Shown: piece after piece, positions 1-8,686 of the stretch
Layout of the letters: each line of letters begins with the position of its first letter
How positions within the stretch are numbered: the stretch's first letter is position 1
DNA from: Actinoplanes sichuanensis
Lineage (GTDB): Bacteria > Actinomycetota > Actinomycetes > Mycobacteriales > Micromonosporaceae
Assembly: GCF_033097365.1 (NCBI RefSeq)
Contig: NZ_AP028461.1
Coordinates: forward strand, 682,001 to 746,000
Direction of reading: 5' to 3'
Length of the DNA: 64,000 nt
Translations under genes and position numbers: made by a program
The notes under the pieces: model-generated
Databases searched by the model: none
What the model was told of the DNA's origin: nothing
Seen by the model: the letters and a program-made list of their open reading frames with translations, nothing else

Positions 1-1095
1 CTGCGCGGCCCGGCCGAGCTTGATGGTCGCGGTCCGGTCGTCGCCGGCCTCCCGCGCGGCCAGACCGGCCTGGATCGCGTCGGCCAGCTCGGCCTGCCCG
101 GTGTAGTGGGCGACCTGCCGGTTGATCCGGGTGGACAGGGCCGTGTCGTCCGTCCACACCGCCCGGATCAGCCCGCGGGCGTGCTCGGTGTCACCCTCCA
201 TGATGTGCACCCGGGCCGCGAGCATCTCGTCGCCCGACGCGCCGGCCGGTACGTCCACGCAGATGTGGTAGTCGCGGCTCTCCTGACCCCACGAGCCGAG
301 CGGATAGCGGCCGGCCCGCGGACCGTCCTCGACCCGCTTGCCGGTCAGGTCGGCGACCTGCGGCTCGACCTGCTTGACGAACCGGACCGAGGCGTTCACC
401 GGGGTCCACACCTTCAGCTGCACGTCGGCCGAGGTCTTGCCCATCGCCGCGGTGATCATCTGCTGGAAGGCGGCGGTCAGCTCGGTCGGGCGGGCCACGA
501 TGTCCACCGTGCCGAGCATCTTGTCGGCGATCTTGCGGAGCTCGGCGACCTTCCAGTTCGCGCCGACCCCCCGGCAGTCACAGATGAACTGCTCCTTGAT
601 CTGCTCCAGGACGCTGTCCAGGTAGCCGTACCGCTCGCCGTTGTCGCCGTCGGTGAGCAGGATGGCGTGTTTGATGTCGCCCGGCCGCTGCGCGAACAGC
701 TGGGCGGCCAGCAGCAGCCACGCGCCCATCGCGGTGCCGCCGTTGGCCTGCAGACGGTCGATGGACTGGGCGGCCGCGGCCCGGCTCTCCGGCGAGGCGA
801 CCGCCAGCTGACCGGGCGCCGGGAAGAGCTGCTGGGCCGTGCTGACCCCGGCGATGATGGCGAAGTTGACGCCGTCGTCGAGGCACTCGACGGCGGCCTT
901 GGCGGCCTGGCGGGCGGCTCCGATCCGGCCCTCGGCCTGCATCGACCCGGACGCGTCGACGATGATGATCTCGGTCGCGCCACCGGTACGGCGGCCGCCC
1001 TCGCCACCTGTCGAGGTGACCGTCACGATCGCGTTGACTTCGCTCGCACCCAGGGCGAGGTACTCGTTCTGGAAGGCCTCGGCGGTGTACGACAC
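1..1095 (-). CDS. VWA-domain protein (3' end outside window)
   Basis: Von Willebrand factor A domain protein, last gene of the glnX-glnH-pknG run. The GTG start at 1095 is preceded by AAGGAG at good spacing and lies 12 bases after the PP2C stop. The VWA fold is visible: a MIDAS motif DASGS at about residues 47-51 after a hydrophobic strand, a conserved Thr in NGGTAMG (about 115) and LLTDGDN (about 145). The rest (about 220-365) has no signal peptide or membrane span, so it is probably cytosolic. VWA proteins bind partners through a divalent metal. Next to a kinase and phosphatase it may be an adaptor or phospho-target. At least 365 residues are present; the C-terminus is cut by the window edge. 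Confidence 0.85.
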   Translation of the reverse strand, partial: MSYTAEAFQNEYLALGASEVNAIVTVTSTGGEGGRRTGGATEIIIVDASGSMQAEGRIGAARQAAKAAVECLDDGVNFAIIAGVSTAQQLFPAPGQLAVASPESRAAAAQSIDRLQANGGTAMGAWLLLAAQLFAQRPGDIKHAILLTDGDNGERYGYLDSVLEQIKEQFICDCRGVGANWKVAELRKIADKMLGTVDIVARPTELTAAFQQMITAAMGKTSADVQLKVWTPVNASVRFVKQVEPQVADLTGKRVEDGPRAGRYPLGSWGQESRDYHICVDVPAGASGDEMLAARVHIMEGDTEHARGLIRAVWTDDTALSTRINRQVAHYTGQAELADAIQAGLAAREAGDDRTATIKLGRAAQ

Positions 1096-1107
1096 TCTCG
1101 GGACTCC

Positions 1108-2226
1108 TTACGCGTTGGTGGTGTCGAGGTCGATGGTCTCGGGCTCCGGTGCGGTGACCGCCGGACGGACCGGGATCACCGCGACCGTGATGTTGTCGGC
1201 GCCGCCGGCCGCGTTCGCGTACGCGACCATCGCCCGTGCCGCACCGAGCAGGCTGTTCGCCGACGTCAGGCACTCCCTGACGAGGTCGCCGAACTCGGCC
1301 GGGTCGACCAGGTAGTTCCACAGGCCGTCACTGCACAGCAGCAGGTGCCCCGGCTCGGTCGCGGTGAACGACCGCACCCGCGGCCGGACCGGACCGGCGT
1401 CGGCGCCCAGCCAGGCGGTGATGGCGTGCGCCTTCGGATCGTTCATCGCGCTCACCGGGTCGGCGCCCATCGCGATCACGTGGGTGGCCCACGAGTCGTC
1501 CTCGGTGAGCTGCTCGGCCGGCCCCTCCGCGCCGAGCCAGTAGACCCGGCTGTCGCCGACCCAGCCGTAGCCGACGTGCGGCCCGCGGACCGCCGCGGCC
1601 ACGATCGTGCAGGCCGGGTTCGCGGCGGCCCGACGCGGGTCGCCGGTGTGCGCCAGCGAGGCGACCGCGGCGGCCGCCCCGGTGATGGCGTGCGCGACCG
1701 CGCCGGCCAGCCCGACCGCGCCCGGCGGCCGTTCCAGGCTCTCCAGATCGACGGTCTCGTCCGGGTTCTCGGCGACGAACGGGACGTCCGGGTGCCGGGC
1801 GCCGGCCAGCAGCTCACCGGCCGCGCGGACCGCGACGTCGGAGGCCGCGTCCGGGTCGAACGAGGCCGACACCCCGTCCGAGACCACCACGTCGGCGGCG
1901 TCGTCACCGACGGCCAGCCACATGGCGTCCTCGTTGCGGTGGTGGCGGCGGCCACGGTCGCTCACCGCCGCTCCGGAGACGCCGCCGTCGGCCTCCAGAT
2001 GATCACGGGACCGGCCGGCCATCATGCCGCACTCCTCGCAGTACCCGTCGTCGCCCACGGAGCCCGCCGCTCCGCACCGCACGCAGTCCTTGCGAGCCGT
2101 CGCCGGCGGTTCGGCGGCGATCTCCGGGACCGGCGGTTCGGCGAGCCTACGCCCGCACACCTCACAGAAGGTAGCGCCGGAGGCCAGCTCGTCCTCACAG
2201 GAGGCACAGTCGGTCGTCAGGGTCAT
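1108..2226 (-). CDS. PP2C-family Ser/Thr phosphatase with N-terminal zinc ribbons
   Basis: 372-residue metal-dependent protein phosphatase. Two CxxC...CxxC zinc-ribbon-like knuckles occupy about residues 8-27 and 48-67. The PP2C domain follows from about 85: R-x-x-NED (about 98), VVSDGVS (about 114), WVGDSR (about 222), CSDGLWNY (about 300) and GGADNITV (about 340) supply the usual Asp metal ligands. It lies 19 bases downstream of the PknG-type kinase, whose N-terminus carries similar zinc ribbons, so kinase and phosphatase probably act on the same targets; that is inferred from adjacency. No membrane segment is visible. Confidence 0.9.
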   Translation of the reverse strand: MTLTTDCASCEDELASGATFCEVCGRRLAEPPVPEIAAEPPATARKDCVRCGAAGSVGDDGYCEECGMMAGRSRDHLEADGGVSGAAVSDRGRRHHRNEDAMWLAVGDDAADVVVSDGVSASFDPDAASDVAVRAAGELLAGARHPDVPFVAENPDETVDLESLERPPGAVGLAGAVAHAITGAAAAVASLAHTGDPRRAAANPACTIVAAAVRGPHVGYGWVGDSRVYWLGAEGPAEQLTEDDSWATHVIAMGADPVSAMNDPKAHAITAWLGADAGPVRPRVRSFTATEPGHLLLCSDGLWNYLVDPAEFGDLVRECLTSANSLLGAARAMVAYANAAGGADNITVAVIPVRPAVTAPEPETIDLDTTNA

Positions 2227-2245
2227 GAGCGCGGTTCCGCCCCTC

Positions 2246-4558
2246 TCACGTACGCGTCCGCGGTCGTACCGCGTTCGCCAGGTCCACCAGGCGGATCTTC
2301 TCCGTGCCGTGCGTCGCCCGGGCCATCTCCCGATACGCCGACTCCAGCGCGAACCGCACGTCCCGTTCCGGCTGCCGTTCCGCCGGTTCGCCGCCGATCA
2401 CCGTGGCCAGATCGGCCCCGGCGATCTTGGCGCCGCCGCCGAGAGTACGCAGCACCTGCTCGAGCAGTTCGGCCCGGAGGGTGGCCAGCTGCGCCGCCTC
2501 CATCTCCAGCCGCGAGATCAGCCCGGCCGCGGTGGTCAGCGAGTCGACGTCGACGACCGCCGCCTGATGCGACCGGACCAGCGCCCGGATCGCGCCGACC
2601 TGCGAGATCGGGTACGCCGACGAGGTGCCGGGCACCCGGTTGTAGGCCTCCACCGCCCCGGCCCGGTCCCCGCTCGCCAGCCGGCATCGGGCCAACCCGG
2701 CCGCCGCCGTGGTGAACGCCGGATCGGTCCGGCTGACCACGTCGTAGTACCCGCACGCGGTCGCCGGATCGCCGGCCAGCTCGGCGGTGAACCCGAGCGC
2801 CAGCTGCGGCGCCAACTCGCCGGGCAGCGCCGACCACACCGCGTCGAACCGCTGCCGGGCCCGGCCGTGATCGCCGGTGGAGAGCGCGAGCAGGCCGTCG
2901 TACCAGTCCACCCGCCAGTCCGGGGCCATCGAGTCGCGGACCGCCGCCGCCGACGCGGTGTCGCCCCGGTCGATGTGCGCCCGCATCTGCCGCAGACCCA
3001 CCTCGGGCGAGTCCTGTGGGGCGGTCGCCAGCTGGGCCAGCACGGTCGCCGGGTCGGCGGCCGTGATCGACGCGATCACGCCGGCCGCCGGGTCGCCCAG
3101 GTCGACCAGCGGCGTCGGCAGGTCCTGCCAGCGGGCCCGGTCGTCGCGCAGGTCGGTGCGCAGCTCCCCGGTGAACTGCCGGGAGATCGCCGGATGCGGG
3201 GTGCCGCCCTCGGCCAGAACCTGCCGCAGCACGCCCAGCATCTGCTCAGCCATCTCGGCGGCGTCGGCGAACCGCTGGTCCGGGTCGGTGTGGGTGGCCT
3301 GCCGCAGCAGGCGGTAGAAGCTCTCGTGGTTGCGGTAGACGTCGAACTCGCCACGATCCGGCAGGCTGTGCGCGAACGTGCTCTGATAGCCGCGGAAGTC
3401 GGTGGTGAGCACGGCCAGCGTACGGCCGATGGTGTAGAGATCGGACTGCGCGGACGGCCCGTCGGTCGCCATCTCCGGCGCCTGGTAGCCGACCGTGCCG
3501 TAGATCGCCGCCTCCTGGTCGTCGACGTGCACCACGCCGCCAAGGTCGATCAGCTTCATCTGATCGCCGGACTGGATCACGTTGTCCGGCTTGAAGTCGC
3601 AGAAGATCAGGCCCCGGTCGTGCAGGTAGCCGAACGCCGGCATGATCTCCAGCACGTAGGCGAGCGCCTGGTCGACCGGCAGCGGGTCGACCGCCCCGTT
3701 GCCGCGCCGTTCCTTGAGCAGGTCCTTGAGCGACTTGCCGCCGACGTACTCCATCACGATGTAGCCGGCGCCGTCGTGCTCGACGAAGTTGTAGATCTTG
3801 ACGATGTTCGGATGTTCGACCTCGGCCAGGAACCGCCGCTCGGCCACCGCGGCCGCCAGCGCGTCCTCGTCACCGGAGTTGAGCAGGCCCTTGAGCACCA
3901 CCCAGCGGTCCGACACGTTCTTGTCGACGGCCAGATAGACCCAGCCCAGGCCGCCGTGCGCGAGCGGGCCGACCACCTCGTACTGCCCGGCCACCAGGTC
4001 GCCCTTGACCAGCTTCGGGGTGAAGTTGAACGCCTCGCCGCAGTTGGCGCAGAAACCCGACGAGCGGGCCGGGCGGTCGCCGCGGGCCCGGCCGACCGGT
4101 TTGCCGCACTTCGCGCAATAGCGCTTCGACTCGGGCACCTCGGCGACGGCCATCACCGCCGTCGCCGGATCCGCGGTGCGGATCGGCGCGATCTCCACCA
4201 GACCGCCACCGAACCGGCGGGCCGATCCGGTCCGGGAGCTTGCGGAGGTCCGGCCACTTCCTCTGGTACGGGTGGAGAGCGCGCTGGTGCTGCGGGTGGA
4301 GGCGGCGGTGCCCGTCCGCGGTTTGGGAGGCGCCGGCGCGCCGGCCACCGGGGCCAGCCCGCACGTGTCGCAGTACCCGTCCTCGATGGTCCCGTCGCAG
4401 CCGGCGCGCGCGCACCGGCCGGTGACGGCGGCCGCGACCGGGGTGGCCGGAACAGGGGTGGCCGGAACAGGGGTGGGCGCGGCGGCCGGGGCCAGCCCGC
4501 ACGTGTCGCAGTAGCCGTCCTCGATCGTGCCGGAACAGTCGGGTCGCTGGCAGGTCAT
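2246..4558 (-). CDS. pknG: PknG-type Ser/Thr protein kinase with TPR C-terminus
   Basis: 770 residues in the PknG order: zinc/rubredoxin-like region, kinase, TPR domain. Two nearly identical ribbons (each with DGYCDTCGLAP) sit in the first 70 residues, followed by a Ser/Thr/Arg-rich linker and a CAKCG...CANCG rubredoxin-like pair. The kinase has a Gly-rich loop ending GWVYLA, a catalytic CDFKPDN loop and DLGG in place of DFG. The C-terminal 300 residues are Ala-rich helical repeats. The start overlaps the preceding stop as ATGA. PknG of mycobacteria and corynebacteria phosphorylates GarA/OdhI and controls 2-oxoglutarate use. The glnX and glnH genes upstream support the same pathway. The duplicated N-terminal ribbons are, to my knowledge, unusual for PknG. 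Confidence 0.92.
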   Translation of the reverse strand: MTCQRPDCSGTIEDGYCDTCGLAPAAAPTPVPATPVPATPVAAAVTGRCARAGCDGTIEDGYCDTCGLAPVAGAPAPPKPRTGTAASTRSTSALSTRTRGSGRTSASSRTGSARRFGGGLVEIAPIRTADPATAVMAVAEVPESKRYCAKCGKPVGRARGDRPARSSGFCANCGEAFNFTPKLVKGDLVAGQYEVVGPLAHGGLGWVYLAVDKNVSDRWVVLKGLLNSGDEDALAAAVAERRFLAEVEHPNIVKIYNFVEHDGAGYIVMEYVGGKSLKDLLKERRGNGAVDPLPVDQALAYVLEIMPAFGYLHDRGLIFCDFKPDNVIQSGDQMKLIDLGGVVHVDDQEAAIYGTVGYQAPEMATDGPSAQSDLYTIGRTLAVLTTDFRGYQSTFAHSLPDRGEFDVYRNHESFYRLLRQATHTDPDQRFADAAEMAEQMLGVLRQVLAEGGTPHPAISRQFTGELRTDLRDDRARWQDLPTPLVDLGDPAAGVIASITAADPATVLAQLATAPQDSPEVGLRQMRAHIDRGDTASAAAVRDSMAPDWRVDWYDGLLALSTGDHGRARQRFDAVWSALPGELAPQLALGFTAELAGDPATACGYYDVVSRTDPAFTTAAAGLARCRLASGDRAGAVEAYNRVPGTSSAYPISQVGAIRALVRSHQAAVVDVDSLTTAAGLISRLEMEAAQLATLRAELLEQVLRTLGGGAKIAGADLATVIGGEPAERQPERDVRFALESAYREMARATHGTEKIRLVDLANAVRPRTRT

Positions 4559-5763
4559 CGGGCCTCCCGGGCGGCGATGGTGGCGGAGAGGGCGTCCTGG
4601 TACTTCTCGACCGCGGCGCGAGCCGCCACGAGATCACAGGGCGCCACGTGCAGGGTGTCACGTGCATGCTCGGCCAGCGGGCCGAGCACCGGGTCCTCGC
4701 CGAGCCCGCGGCTCAGCGCCTTGGCCCGGAAGGCGTCGAGGCGGCCGCGTAGCTCGTTGCGCTCGGCGAGCAGGCCGGTGTGGTGGGCCTGCGCCGACCG
4801 CAGCGCGGCCAGCCGCTCCCGGGCCTGCCGGTTCCAGGCCGACAGGCGAGGGCTGATCAGTGCCCAGTGTCCGGCGGCGGCCAGCGCGTCGATCGCCGCG
4901 AGCTCCGGGCGCGGGTCGGCACCCCGTACCACCATGATCTTGTCGTGCGGGAAACGCCCGGTGACCGCCGCGCGGGACGCGTCCGCGGACGTCTGTGCCG
5001 CCTCGATCTCGGCGACCACCGACCGGGCGTCGCGCAGCCGCTGCGACAGCGAGGCCCGCAGCTCGGCCGCGGAGGTCCGCTCCGCGTCCGCCCGGGCGAT
5101 CAGCGTCCGCACCCGGTCCAGGCCGGAAACGTCCGCGCCGAGCGGATCCGACAGCAGCGTGCCGGTGAGATCACCGAGCAGTCGGTCCGCCTCGTCCAGC
5201 AGCCGGAACGTCTCGGCGGCCAAGCCGCCCGCGGTCTGCCGGGTCAGGTCCCGCACGTGCAGCAGCGCGTCGGCGGCCTCGGCGGCGGCCGGGGTCGCCC
5301 GCCGCCACGCGTCGCCTGCGCTGGTGACCACCGCGACCGCCGTGGCGAACGCCGCCTCCATCGCGGCCAGCAACTCCGCCGGAGTGCTGGTGGAGACCAC
5401 CTGGCCGGCGCCGAGCAGCCCGCGCTGCGCCAGTGGCACCGTCGCCGTGGACAGGGTGATCGAGCTGCCCAGCACCTCGTGCTGGAACGCGGCCCGGTCG
5501 GCGTCGCTCATCCGCCGCTGCGAACGCAGCGCCCGCGCCCGGTCGATCACCTCGCCGAGCTGCCGGTGCCCCTGCCAGAGCCGGGCCAGCGCGTCGCCGG
5601 CGTCGGCCCACGCGGTCGCGGTCCGGCCGGTCAGCTGGATTCGCCCGAGCTGCTGACGGTCCGGATTCTGGTCCAGTTCGACCAGATTCGCGGCGATTGC
5701 GGCGACCGCCTTCTCCAGGCGCGCCAACTCGGTCTCGGCGGCATGCATCGTCATCGTCGGCAC
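4555..5763 (-). CDS. Conserved helical (coiled-coil) protein of the pknG operon
   Basis: 402 residues, Ala/Leu/Arg/Glu-rich throughout, predicted by eye to be almost wholly alpha-helical with long coiled coils. No signal peptide, membrane segment, catalytic motif or Cys pair was seen, and I do not recognise a family. Its stop overlaps the pknG start (ATGA) and its start is 31 bases after glnH, so it is probably translated together with both. It could be a cytosolic scaffold between the membrane protein GlnX and PknG, but that rests only on position. Confidence 0.8.
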   Translation of the reverse strand: MPTMTMHAAETELARLEKAVAAIAANLVELDQNPDRQQLGRIQLTGRTATAWADAGDALARLWQGHRQLGEVIDRARALRSQRRMSDADRAAFQHEVLGSSITLSTATVPLAQRGLLGAGQVVSTSTPAELLAAMEAAFATAVAVVTSAGDAWRRATPAAAEAADALLHVRDLTRQTAGGLAAETFRLLDEADRLLGDLTGTLLSDPLGADVSGLDRVRTLIARADAERTSAAELRASLSQRLRDARSVVAEIEAAQTSADASRAAVTGRFPHDKIMVVRGADPRPELAAIDALAAAGHWALISPRLSAWNRQARERLAALRSAQAHHTGLLAERNELRGRLDAFRAKALSRGLGEDPVLGPLAEHARDTLHVAPCDLVAARAAVEKYQDALSATIAAREAR

Positions 5764-5794
5764 CGTGCCGGTTCGGTCTCGGCCTGCATCATCG

Positions 5795-6976
5795 TCACCG
5801 GCACCGTGGCTCGGGTCCGGGCGGCGTGCACGGCAGGTACCGTGCCGCGGGCGGCTGCGGGGCCGGGCCCGAGGCGCCCAGCCAGCGGTCGTAGACCTTC
5901 GCCCAGGTGCCGTCGGCGCGCATCCGGTCCAGCACGGCGTTCACGTACCGGGTGAACTCTCGGTGGTCATGGGCGATCGCGATCGCGTACGGCTCCTCGG
6001 TGAACCTCGGGCCGACCACCTTCGCATACGGGTCCTGCGCGGCCAGGCCGGCCAGGATGGTGTCGTCGGTGGAGACCGCCTCGGCCTCGCCCAGCTGGAA
6101 CGCGACCAGACACGAACCGTAGTCGGACCGGGTCACCCGGACCGGCGCCGGGTTGACCTTGGCCAGGTTGTCCAGCGACGTCGAACCGGAGACCGCGCAG
6201 ACCGGCCGGCCACCCAGATCCTCGATCCGCTGCACCGGCGAGTCCTTGCCGACCAGCACCCGCTGCCCGGACTCGTAGTAGACGGTCGAGAAGTCGACCT
6301 TCTGCCAGCGGGCGCAGTTGGTGGTCATCGTGCTGATCACCAGGTCGACGGTGCCGTCGGCCACTCGGTCCATCCGGTCGGCGTTCGCGACCACCCGGAT
6401 CTCCAGACGGTCGGGGTCGCCGAAGATCGCCCGCGCGATCTCGCGGCCCATGTCCACGTCGAAACCCTCGATCTTGCCGGTGAACGGATCACGCGAACTG
6501 AACAGCACATTGCCCTGATTGGTGCCGAGGATCAGCCGGCCCCGATCCTTGATCGTCTGCATGTGGCTGCCGGCCGTGATCTGCGTGCCGTTCGTCGGCC
6601 GGAAACTCGCCCTCGCGTCGAAGTCGGCCGCCGCGTCGCAGGCCGGCGTCGGGTCGGAGGCCGCCGGGCTCGGCGGCGGCGTCGCACTGGCCTCCGGCTT
6701 CGCCGTCGTCGCCGGTCCGCTGTCGGTGCAGGCGGCCAAGCCGGTCACGGCCAGGGCCAATGCCATCACGGTACGGATCACCGCCGCTCGTCCAGCCGGG
6801 CCTTTTCGCTGCTCGCCGCCTGTCTTTCGGCCCGTCGCCCCGCCGCTCGCCGTTGCCCGTCTGCTCTGGCCGAGGGCTTCGTCGTGGTTCGTTTGTGCTC
6901 GTCCGGGCCGGCCGGGGGCTTCGTCGTGGTTCGTTTGTGCTCGTCCGGGCTGGCCGGGGGCTTCGTCGCCGCTCAT
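5795..6976 (-). CDS. glnH: GlnH-like amino-acid-binding lipoprotein with long N-terminal extension
   Basis: Solute-binding protein family 3 (polar amino acids), 393 residues. The receptor domain begins near residue 120 (GRLILGTNQGN, then IEGFDVDMGREIA). Lipobox LAAC with the modifiable Cys at residue 83. In mycobacteria GlnH binds Asp/Glu outside the cell and signals through GlnX to PknG. The start at 6976 overlaps the glnX stop (ATGA) and has GGAGGAG 6 bases upstream, so it looks genuine. It places about 66 hydrophilic residues, including a 14-residue repeat (DEAPGRPGRAQTNH), in front of the hydrophobic signal core. A shorter start at the GTG of VIRTVM (residue 66) would give a normal signal peptide. 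Confidence 0.88.
   Translation of the reverse strand: MSGDEAPGQPGRAQTNHDEAPGRPGRAQTNHDEALGQSRRATASGGATGRKTGGEQRKGPAGRAAVIRTVMALALAVTGLAACTDSGPATTAKPEASATPPPSPAASDPTPACDAAADFDARASFRPTNGTQITAGSHMQTIKDRGRLILGTNQGNVLFSSRDPFTGKIEGFDVDMGREIARAIFGDPDRLEIRVVANADRMDRVADGTVDLVISTMTTNCARWQKVDFSTVYYESGQRVLVGKDSPVQRIEDLGGRPVCAVSGSTSLDNLAKVNPAPVRVTRSDYGSCLVAFQLGEAEAVSTDDTILAGLAAQDPYAKVVGPRFTEEPYAIAIAHDHREFTRYVNAVLDRMRADGTWAKVYDRWLGASGPAPQPPAARYLPCTPPGPEPRCR
6875..6970. repeat. 42-bp tandem repeat in the 5' end of glnH
   Basis: Two 42-bp units (6875-6916 and 6917-6958) plus a 12-bp partial third unit. They differ at about one position. 42 bp is 14 codons, so the array stays in frame in glnH and encodes a repeated Pro/Gly/Arg-rich 14-mer. 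Confidence 0.9.
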
Positions 6977-8250
6977 CGGTACTCCTCCAGCCTGGCCCGT
7001 AGTCCCGTCAACGCGAATACCGCGATCGCCAATGCCAGCAGCGGGCCGAGGACGGTGAGGGCGCCCAGCCCGCGCCCCGCCGAGCGGATCTCCTCATCGA
7101 ACGCCGCCCGCCGATCGGTGATCGCCTCACCCAGAACCGTGGTCAGCCCGTCGAACGTCGTCGCCGTCTCCTCGCTGACGGCCAGCTTCACCGCGCCCTC
7201 GTAGTCGCCGTTGTCGTCCAGGCCGCGGATCTTGTCGTGAATCGCCAGGTAGGCGTCGTGCTGCTGCGCGGCCTTCGTCATCAACCCGGCCACCTCGTCG
7301 AACTCCGGCCCGGACACCACGAACCGCTCCCGCAGTAGCCCGAAATCCTCCTCCAACTTGCCGCGCCCGGCCCGGGCGGCCAGTGTCAACGCCTCGTCGG
7401 CTCGCTCGCGCAACACCAGATTCCGGGCCTCGGCCAGCGCCTCCGCCGGTGCCGAGCCGTCCCGGTCGGCGCCGGTCAGCCGGGCCCGCTGGTGGGCGAA
7501 GACTCCGGCGCAGACCACGGCCAGCAGCACGGTCAGCCCGGTCGCGGTCAGCAGCGGCACGTTGAACGTGCGATGGGTGGTCCGGCTCAGGTGCGCCTGG
7601 GTCACGATCAGCGCCACCCCCAACCCCACCACCAGGACCAGCAGCAGCATCAGCCACCAGGAACTGCGCGAATCCGCATAACCCGCGGCGGCCTCCCGAC
7701 GGGCCTGCTGGAACAGCGCCTGCGCCTGCGGCTGCAACGTCTCCCGGTTGAGCTGCGAAGCGGTCGACAGGTAGGCCGCGCCCACCGGCTTGCCCTGCCG
7801 GTTGAGGGCCCGGGCGGTGGCGACCAGCGCCGTGTAGTCGCCCAGACCGGTCGAGATGCTCCGGATCGCCTCGGCGCCCTGGCTGCCCTCCGGCACCCGG
7901 CGGGCGGCCGAGGTGAGTGCGGTCGCCGCGGCGGCGAGCTTCTCGTCGTAGCGCCGGGTCAACTGCGGTGGCTCCAGCCCCCCGGTGATGAACGCCTGCG
8001 CCGCGGTGGCGTCGGCGTCGGCCAGCGACGACCAGACGGTCTCCGCCTCGGCGAGCAGCGGCTGCGCCCGATCACGCAGATCGGCGGTGCCGGTGCCGGC
8101 CGAACGGGCGCTCAGTCCGGTGACGAGGCCGGTCAGAGCGGCCAGGACGAGCAGGACGGCGAGCAGCAACTGAAGGCGGCCGGGCGAGGTGTGCCGCAGC
8201 CCCGCGAGGCGGGTCAACGCCGCGCGTGGTGGCGCCTGAACTGCTGTCAC
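6973..8250 (-). CDS. glnX: GlnX-like four-helix membrane protein
   Basis: 425 residues with four clear transmembrane helices: about 18-42, 190-215, 228-250 and 400-425. Two large helical extracytoplasmic or sensor segments lie between TM1-TM2 and TM3-TM4. This fits GlnX, the membrane partner that relays ligand binding by GlnH to PknG in Corynebacterium and Mycobacterium. It is the first gene of the run. I chose GTG 8250 because AGAGG lies about 10 bases upstream; an alternative GTG at 8286 adds 12 residues but has no ribosome binding site. The stop overlaps the glnH start. Confidence 0.85.
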   Translation of the reverse strand: MTAVQAPPRAALTRLAGLRHTSPGRLQLLLAVLLVLAALTGLVTGLSARSAGTGTADLRDRAQPLLAEAETVWSSLADADATAAQAFITGGLEPPQLTRRYDEKLAAAATALTSAARRVPEGSQGAEAIRSISTGLGDYTALVATARALNRQGKPVGAAYLSTASQLNRETLQPQAQALFQQARREAAAGYADSRSSWWLMLLLVLVVGLGVALIVTQAHLSRTTHRTFNVPLLTATGLTVLLAVVCAGVFAHQRARLTGADRDGSAPAEALAEARNLVLRERADEALTLAARAGRGKLEEDFGLLRERFVVSGPEFDEVAGLMTKAAQQHDAYLAIHDKIRGLDDNGDYEGAVKLAVSEETATTFDGLTTVLGEAITDRRAAFDEEIRSAGRGLGALTVLGPLLALAIAVFALTGLRARLEEYR

Positions 8251-8686
8251 GCTGTGTCGCCTCTCGCTGTGGGATCGCACGTCCACTGTGCGTTATGGGC
8301 GCAAGCTTCTCGCTGACCCGCCACGGCGATTCCCGCCGCCTCACCGCGGCGACTTCTACGTCGTCGTCCCGGCGGTTTCCGCCGCTTCGCTGCGGCGGCT
8401 TTCGCATCGTCGTCCCGGTGGTTTCCGCCGCTTCGCTGCGGCGCCTTCCGCGTCTCGCTGCGGCGCCTTTCGCGTCTCGCCCGCCGCCTCATTGCGGCGC
8501 CTTCCGCGTCTTCGCCACGGCGACTCCTGCCTCTTCGCCACGGCGGGCCTCGTAGCGACTTCCGCCGCCTTGTCACGGTGGCCTTCGCCTCTTTGCCACA
8601 GCGACATTTCGCCGCCCAGCCCGGCCTCTGCCGCCGTACTGAGGCGACCGGCGGGGACCGCCGGACGCCTCGTCTCGCGTGGTCGA
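8251..8686. repeat. Gap with degenerate GCGGCG-hairpin repeats
   Basis: 436 bases between the glnX start and the acyl-CoA ligase stop. From about 8336 to 8560 a motif of the form CCGC-TTCGC-TGCGGCG recurs at irregular spacing with drift. Each copy can fold on itself. No convincing gene is seen. The glnX promoter must lie here or in the first 40 bases, but I could not pick a -35/-10 pair. Confidence 0.6.

Noticed and set aside
106..5656. Very long plus-strand frames (869 and 1210 codons) opposite the pknG cluster
   Set aside because: They are Arg/Pro/Gly-rich antisense shadows of GC-biased minus-strand genes that carry clear kinase, phosphatase and VWA motifs.
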